This document shows positions 60,012 to 64,000 of a stretch of DNA of 64,000 nucleotides, piece by piece (the first letter of the stretch is position 1; every line of letters starts with the position of its first letter). Both the position numbers and the translations under genes were made by a program. Origin of the DNA: Paraburkholderia sp. NMBU_R16 (GTDB lineage Bacteria; Pseudomonadota; Gammaproteobacteria; Burkholderiales; Burkholderiaceae); NCBI RefSeq assembly GCF_013282575.1, contig NZ_JAAAYE010000028.1:16568-80567 (forward strand), given 5' to 3'. Below the pieces are notes generated by a model. That model ran no database searches. It was given only the letters and a program-made list of their open reading frames with translations, and was not told where the DNA came from.

Positions 60012-60395
60012 TCAGGAAGCAGCGCGGTCCTTGAAGACCAGCTTTTCCTTGATTCGAGCCGACTTGCCCGAACGCTCGCGCAGGTAGTACAGCTTCGCAC
60101 GGCGCACGTCGCCGCGGCGCTTCACGACGATGCTCGCCAACAGCGGCGAGTACGTCTGGAACGTACGCTCGACGCCTTCGCCCGACGAGATCTTGCGAAC
60201 GATGAACGACGAGTTCAAGCCGCGGTTGCGCTTCGCGATCACCACGCCTTCATAAGCCTGAACGCGCTTGCGGTTGCCTTCCACGACGTTCACATTGACG
60301 ATCACCGTGTCGCCAGGGGCGAATTCGGGGACGGTCTTGCCGGCGAGCACGCGCTCGATCTCTTCCTGCTCGAGTTTTGCAATCAGATTCATCAC
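60012..60395 (-). CDS. rplS: 50S ribosomal protein L19
   Basis: A 127-residue ribosomal protein at the interface of the two subunits. It starts [15 protein letters not shown] after one extra Met and contains [16 protein letters not shown] and the basic [20 protein letters not shown] stretch. It is the last gene of the rpsP-rimM-trmD-rplS operon, 147 bases after trmD. The order is conserved across proteobacteria. Confidence 0.98.
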   Translation of the reverse strand: MMNLIAKLEQEEIERVLAGKTVPEFAPGDTVIVNVNVVEGNRKRVQAYEGVVIAKRNRGLNSSFIVRKISSGEGVERTFQTYSPLLASIVVKRRGDVRRAKLYYLRERSGKSARIKEKLVFKDRAAS

Positions 60396-60542
60396 TGACT
60401 CCTTAAGCCATCTTGTCGGCGTTCTGCCGGCCCGAGCATGCGAGATGCATCGCGCGCGGCCCCGATAGAGGATGGGTTCACATCCTGGTGCCGATCATAC
60501 GCCCGGCACCGCCTGCCCCCGCCATCGTCGCCTCCAACCCTT

Positions 60543-61310
60543 TCAGGTTTTTGGGGATCTCTTGGCAAGGGTTGCGAGCCATGCCTCGTCGGCACGGCTC
60601 AACATCTTGTTGTGCCTCGCGCGCTCGATCAAATCGGGCCGCTTGGCCGCGGTATTTCTGAGCGCCTCGCGGCGGCGCCACTGCTCGATTTCAGCGTGAT
60701 GTCCGCCGAGCAGCACGTCCGGCACACGCATCCCCTCGTATTCCTCGGGCCGCGTGTAATGCGGACAATCGAGCAGTCCGTCCACGAAGCTGTCTTGCAC
60801 CGCCGATTGTGCATCGTTGAGCACCCCCGGCAGATGCCGCACGACGGCGTCCATCAAGGCCATCGCCGGCAACTCCCCACCCGAGAGCACGAAGTCGCCC
60901 AAACTGACTTCCTCGTCGACGCAGCGCTCGATGAGCCGCTGATCGATCGCTTCATATCGACCGCAAAGCAACACGAGCCCCGGCTCGCCGGCGAACCGCA
61001 TGACACGCTCGTGATCGAGGCGTTGTCCCTGAGGGGACATCATGACCACGCGCGTGGCGGCAATGCCTTGCGCCGCCTGCGCCGCTCTCGCGGCGCCGAT
61101 TGCGGCCTCGAGCGGCTTGGCCAGCATGACCATCCCCGGGCCACCGCCGTACGGTCGATCGTCAACCGTACGATAGTTGTCGGTCGTGAAATCGCGCGGA
61201 TTCCATGTGCGCAGACCGAAACGCCCTTGTTTCACGGCACGGCTGGTAATGCCCCACTCCGTCACCGCGCGGAACATTTCCGGAAAGAGCGTGACGACAT
61301 CGAACTGCAT
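60543..61310 (-). CDS. trmD: tRNA (guanine-37-N1)-methyltransferase TrmD
   Basis: Methylates G37 next to the anticodon and prevents +1 frameshifts. The 255-residue trefoil-knot SPOUT enzyme has [21 protein letters not shown], then the knot region [16 protein letters not shown] and [20 protein letters not shown]. It lies 35 bases after rimM and 147 before rplS. Essential in most bacteria. Confidence 0.98.
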   Translation of the reverse strand: MQFDVVTLFPEMFRAVTEWGITSRAVKQGRFGLRTWNPRDFTTDNYRTVDDRPYGGGPGMVMLAKPLEAAIGAARAAQAAQGIAATRVVMMSPQGQRLDHERVMRFAGEPGLVLLCGRYEAIDQRLIERCVDEEVSLGDFVLSGGELPAMALMDAVVRHLPGVLNDAQSAVQDSFVDGLLDCPHYTRPEEYEGMRVPDVLLGGHHAEIEQWRRREALRNTAAKRPDLIERARHNKMLSRADEAWLATLAKRSPKT

Positions 61311-61345
61311 CGCGCTCCCTTGTCTCGATCGAGCTCAGTAATCGC

Positions 61346-62047
61346 TCAGTAATCGGTTTGCCAGTCGACAACGATGCGTTTTGCCGTCCGGTCCACCGTT
61401 TTCACGTATACACCGACAAACGGAATGAGCCGCTCGCCGTTCACCGGCTGGCCGTCCTTGCCAATCGACGGATATTCGACCCGCAGGACCGAATGCGCAC
61501 CGTTGTCGATCAAGTCGGCAACACGGCCAAGCGCCTCGCCCGCCTCGTTGACGACATCGAGGCCGACCAGGTCGACCCAATAAAACTCGTCATCGTTATC
61601 GAGCACCGGAAAATCGGCTCGGCGCACGAACACGCGAAAACCACGCAATGCCAACGCGCCGTCGCGGTCGGCCAAGCCCGCGAGATGCGCGACGATGCTA
61701 TCGCCATGCACCTTGGCCTGAGTGATTTCGCCAGACTTGCGTTCCCGCCCCTTGGCCAGCCACCAGCACTTCGCGTGAATCAACGCTTCGCCGCCTTGCA
61801 CGCCACCGGCGTGCGCGGCGATTTTGACCCAACCCTTCAGCCCGTAGGAATCGACGATAGCACCGACTTCGACCGCGTCATCAGGCCAACTCTCTGTATC
61901 GGCGACCGCCCGCGGCTGCTCGCCAGCCTCTGCCGCGCGTTCGAGCGGTTTTCGCACGAATGCACCGAACGGCGACGCCGCGTTGCGTGCACCCGGCTTC
62001 GAACGCTCCTTGGGGCTCGACGGTCCGCTCGAATCATGGGCCGGCAT
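61346..62047 (-). CDS. rimM: 16S rRNA processing protein RimM
   Basis: RimM helps mature the 30S head and binds S19. The 233-residue protein has an extra N-terminal extension of about 60 residues before the PRC-linked core, which starts [17 protein letters not shown]. The C-terminal PRC barrel is at about 150-225 ([21 protein letters not shown]). It is 60 bases after rpsP. Confidence 0.95.
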   Translation of the reverse strand: MPAHDSSGPSSPKERSKPGARNAASPFGAFVRKPLERAAEAGEQPRAVADTESWPDDAVEVGAIVDSYGLKGWVKIAAHAGGVQGGEALIHAKCWWLAKGRERKSGEITQAKVHGDSIVAHLAGLADRDGALALRGFRVFVRRADFPVLDNDDEFYWVDLVGLDVVNEAGEALGRVADLIDNGAHSVLRVEYPSIGKDGQPVNGERLIPFVGVYVKTVDRTAKRIVVDWQTDY

Positions 62048-62107
62048 AGGGATCCCTCGGTCTCACGAACGGTCCGATGTCACGTCTGTAAACCGCGAAA
62101 ACCGCGA

Positions 62108-62362
62108 TCAAGCAGCCGGCTGCGCCTTTTGCGCTTGCTTGACGAGACGTTCGACCGTCGGCGACAGTTGCGCGCCCACGCCTTGCCAATACGTCAGACG
62201 GTCTTGCGCGATACGCAGCGATTCGCCCTTCGTCGCAACCGGGTTGTAAAAGCCCACGCGCTCGATGAAACGTCCATCGCGACGGCTGCGCGAATCAGTT
62301 GCAACGATGTTGTAAAACGGGCGCTTCTTCGAGCCGCCGCGAGCCAAGCGGATGATGACCAT
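62108..62362 (-). CDS. rpsP: 30S ribosomal protein S16
   Basis: An 84-residue ribosomal protein, beginning [20 protein letters not shown], the S16 signature. The start at 62362 is preferred; the open frame to 62437 would add a hydrophobic extension. It heads the rpsP-rimM-trmD-rplS operon, so the promoter should lie in 62363-62593, where no clear hexamer pair was picked out. Confidence 0.98.
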   Translation of the reverse strand: MVIIRLARGGSKKRPFYNIVATDSRSRRDGRFIERVGFYNPVATKGESLRIAQDRLTYWQGVGAQLSPTVERLVKQAQKAQPAA

Positions 62363-62593
62363 GCTGTAATCCTTGAAATCCGGGGGTTCGGAACCACTGA
62401 AACGCTCGATTATAGCGGGAAATCGAAACCATAACAAACACTTACGCAGGCGCTTGCCATCGGCCGCCTCAACGGCGACCCCGGCCCGTCACGGAGCGTA
62501 AAATGCGCGTGGCAGCAGGCCGCCGCGCACACGAGCGATATCCGCATAGCCGAACATTCAACCGCGTTCAATAGCCCAACTCCTTGCCCCACT

Positions 62594-63064
62594 ATGTCAG
62601 GACCTCATTCGCGCAGCATGCAGCGCTTTCGCTCCAAGACGCTTACGGCGACGCTGGCCTTCGTGCTCGGCAGTCTGGGCGCGCATCGCTTTTATCTCTA
62701 CGGCGCGCGTGACCCGTTCGGCTGGGCTCATCTGTGCGGAACGCTGCTCGGCATACCAGGCATTCTGCTGCTCGTTGCGACGATGCGCGCTTCTCCTCTC
62801 GGATGGGCGCTCGCCGTGCCCGGCGCGGTGTCGCTGCTGGCCGCTTTCCTCTCGGCAATTGTCTATGGCCTGCGGCCCGACCACAAATGGGATGCCCAAT
62901 TCAACGCAGGATCGGACCAGCGCAATCGCTCGGGCTGGGCCGTCGTGTTCGTTGTTATCTTTTCCCTTTTCATCGGTGCGTTGCTTTTGATGGCGGGCCT
63001 GGCTGTGACATTCGAAACCTATTTCGAATCGCACGGCGATACGGCCAAGTCGCTCGAACAGTAG
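62594..63064 (+). CDS. TM2-domain membrane protein
   Basis: A 156-residue protein with a TM2-like start (TLTATLAFVLGSLGAHRFYLYGARDPFGWAHL, where GAHRFYLG-type sequence is the TM2 hallmark). Several more membrane segments follow (about 50-62, 72-90 and 120-142). Function unknown. ATG 62594 or 62618 (MQRFRSK) could be the start; neither has a strong ribosome-binding site. It is divergent from rpsP. Confidence 0.75.
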   Translation: MSGPHSRSMQRFRSKTLTATLAFVLGSLGAHRFYLYGARDPFGWAHLCGTLLGIPGILLLVATMRASPLGWALAVPGAVSLLAAFLSAIVYGLRPDHKWDAQFNAGSDQRNRSGWAVVFVVIFSLFIGALLLMAGLAVTFETYFESHGDTAKSLEQ

Positions 63065-63079
63065 CCGCGGCAGCCGCGG

Positions 63080-63886
63080 TTAAAAAAGGCTCAATTGAGC
63101 GTTCGGCGCCACGGGTGGTTCCGGCCTTTTGAACTGGGACATGTCGAGAATGCCGTGCCGCCGCTCGTTGAGTCCAAGCCGCTTGGCCGCTTTGTCGAAT
63201 CGTTGCTTGAGCAATTGCGCCCAGGCACCTTCGCCTTTCATGCGGTGCGCGAACGAAGAGTCGTAATCCTTGCCACCACGCATGTCGTGAATGCGCGCCA
63301 TGACGCGATCGGCGCGCTGCGGAAAATGAGCGGCGAGCCATTCCTTGAAAAGCGGCGCCACTTCCCAGGGCAGGCGCAAGACGATATAGCTCGCGCTCGT
63401 TGCGCCCGCCTGCGCGCATGCCTCCAGCACGCGCTCGAGGTCCGGTTCGGTCACGAATGGGATGACTGGCGCGACGCTGACACCGACGGGGACTCCAGCG
63501 TCACTGAGCGTGCGGATGGTACGCAGTCTGCGCGCCGGTGTGGCCGCACGCGGCTCGAGCGTACGGGCGATCTCCGGGTCGAGCGTCGTGACCGTGATCG
63601 CGGCCATCACCTGCCCCTTCGCGGCCATCGGCGCGAGCAGATCGATGTCGCGCTCGATCAGTGAAGACTTCGTTATCGCCGCGAACGGGTGCCCGTATTC
63701 GTGCAGCGTTTCGATCACGCGCCGGGTGAGAAGCAGTTCGCGCTCGACGGGCTGGTATGCATCGGTGTTCACGCCCAGAGCGATAGGCTCGGGGATGTAA
63801 TTCTTTTTCCGCAGCTCCTGCTGCAGCAGCTCGGGCGCATTGATTTTTGCGTAGATCCGGCTTTCGAAGTCGAGACCCGGCGACAG
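63080..63886 (-). pseudogene. PA0069-family radical SAM gene, interrupted near its 5' end
   Basis: The conserved part begins LSPGLDFESRIYAKINAPEL and runs through FAAITKSSLIERDIDLLAPM and PVIPFVTEPDLERVLEACAQAG to the stop. Relatives carry, just before LSPGLDFE, the iron-sulfur motif C-x3-C-x2-C within a segment like RGCxHxCxYCFARPTHxYL. Here that segment is absent: the frame continues from about 63887 into repeats and a palindrome (see neighbouring entries). Either an element has inserted and cut the gene, or the 5' part lies beyond the window. The remaining ORF to 63988 has no cluster cysteines and should be inactive. Confidence 0.6.
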
Positions 63887-63892
63887 CCTGCC

Positions 63893-63938
63893 GCGCGTCA
63901 AACAAGATGAGAGCAGCGCGTCAATCAGGATGAGAGTA
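63893..63938 (+). repeat. Tandem 23-bp direct repeats
   Basis: Both copies share GCGCGTCAA then CA and GATGAGAG; differences are A/T, A/G and C/T. No spacer between copies. They sit between the disrupted gene and the palindrome. Confidence 0.8.
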
Positions 63939-63940
63939 CT

Positions 63941-63991
63941 GGCGTGGCGGCAGCGGTGAAGGGCGTAGCCCGGAACCGCTGCCGCCACGCC
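63941..63991. repeat. Long palindrome with 17-bp perfect arms
   Basis: GGCGTGGCGGCAGCGGT (63941-63957) and ACCGCTGCCGCCACGCC (63975-63991) with a 17-base loop that itself contains GGGC/GCCC. Highly stable; REP-like or part of an element end. Confidence 0.85.
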
Positions 63992-64000
63992 GCGCCGAGC

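Larger units (their letters stand above)
63887..64000. mobile_element. Probable end of an inserted mobile element (continues past window)
   Basis: Directly after the last residue matching the radical SAM family lie two tandem 23-bp repeats (63893-63915 and 63916-63938, 20 of 23 bases identical) and a palindrome with 17-bp perfect arms (63941-63957 and 63975-63991). Repeated ends of this kind are known for IS21-family elements, but the family is a guess. No transposase is visible in the window. Confidence 0.5.

Noticed and set aside
63893..63938. CRISPR array
   Set aside because: Only two adjacent repeats without spacers and with mismatches; no cas genes.

Overview
This window is a gene-dense, high-GC stretch of chromosome from a Burkholderiaceae bacterium, most like Burkholderia, Paraburkholderia or Trinickia. 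The assignment rests on gene order and protein sequences: rpmF-plsX-fabHDG-acpP-fabF-ygfX-rpoE-rseA-rseB-mucD-grx-lepA-lepB, rpsP-rimM-trmD-rplS, and thyA/folA/pmbA/darP/mog/orn are all arranged as in that family. Codon use looks uniform. Genes are tightly packed, with frequent ATGA or GTGA start/stop overlaps.

Layout. 1-14 kb (minus strand) is one long run: DUF177 protein, ribosomal protein L32, fatty-acid synthesis (plsX, fabH, fabD, fabG, acpP, fabF), the sigma-E envelope-stress module (rpoE, rseA, rseB, mucD), a small glutaredoxin, lepA, and the 5' part of lepB cut by the window edge. 14-19 kb holds maf, an RsmI-like methylase, an SppA-like peptidase, a Rieske protein, a phosphoglycolate-phosphatase-like HAD and rluC. 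19-22.5 kb is rne (RNase E) with a long untranslated leader. 22.7-26 kb is a molybdenum-cofactor cluster (moaA, mobA, moeA); the matching mog gene is 30 kb away at 54.2 kb. 26-33 kb has rmuC, a 2-hydroxyacid dehydrogenase, an NhaD-type antiporter, an orphan lutC, pncB and fdxA. Two identical tRNA-Asn genes follow, each with its own terminator. 33-46 kb is mixed: an AraC regulator next to azlCD, an unknown conserved protein, an S4 RNA-binding protein, a MATE exporter, a phospholipase-D-type lipoprotein, fumC, a thioesterase, a tiny lipoprotein-like gene with a porin-like tail, an ArsR regulator and a large FecR/DUF6600 protein.

46-52 kb is the most unusual part. Between thyA and folA lie two divergent, paralogous sigma-54 activators, separated by a 1.4 kb spacer. 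That spacer contains a good sigma-54 promoter, a perfect 10-bp inverted repeat at enhancer distance, a strong ribosome-binding site and an 85-codon ORF. 52-63 kb returns to housekeeping genes (pmbA, darP, mog, orn, an M48 protease, rsgA, a CobD-like protein, a Nudix enzyme, the rplS-trmD-rimM-rpsP operon). At 63.1-64 kb a PA0069-type radical SAM gene loses its expected N-terminal cluster motif. It runs into tandem 23-bp repeats and a 17-bp-arm palindrome, which look like the end of a mobile element continuing past the window.

How it works together: the left third couples membrane lipid synthesis to envelope stress control and protein export. The right third is translation and RNA maintenance. 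The thyA/folA spacer is the best candidate for an undescribed regulatory circuit.
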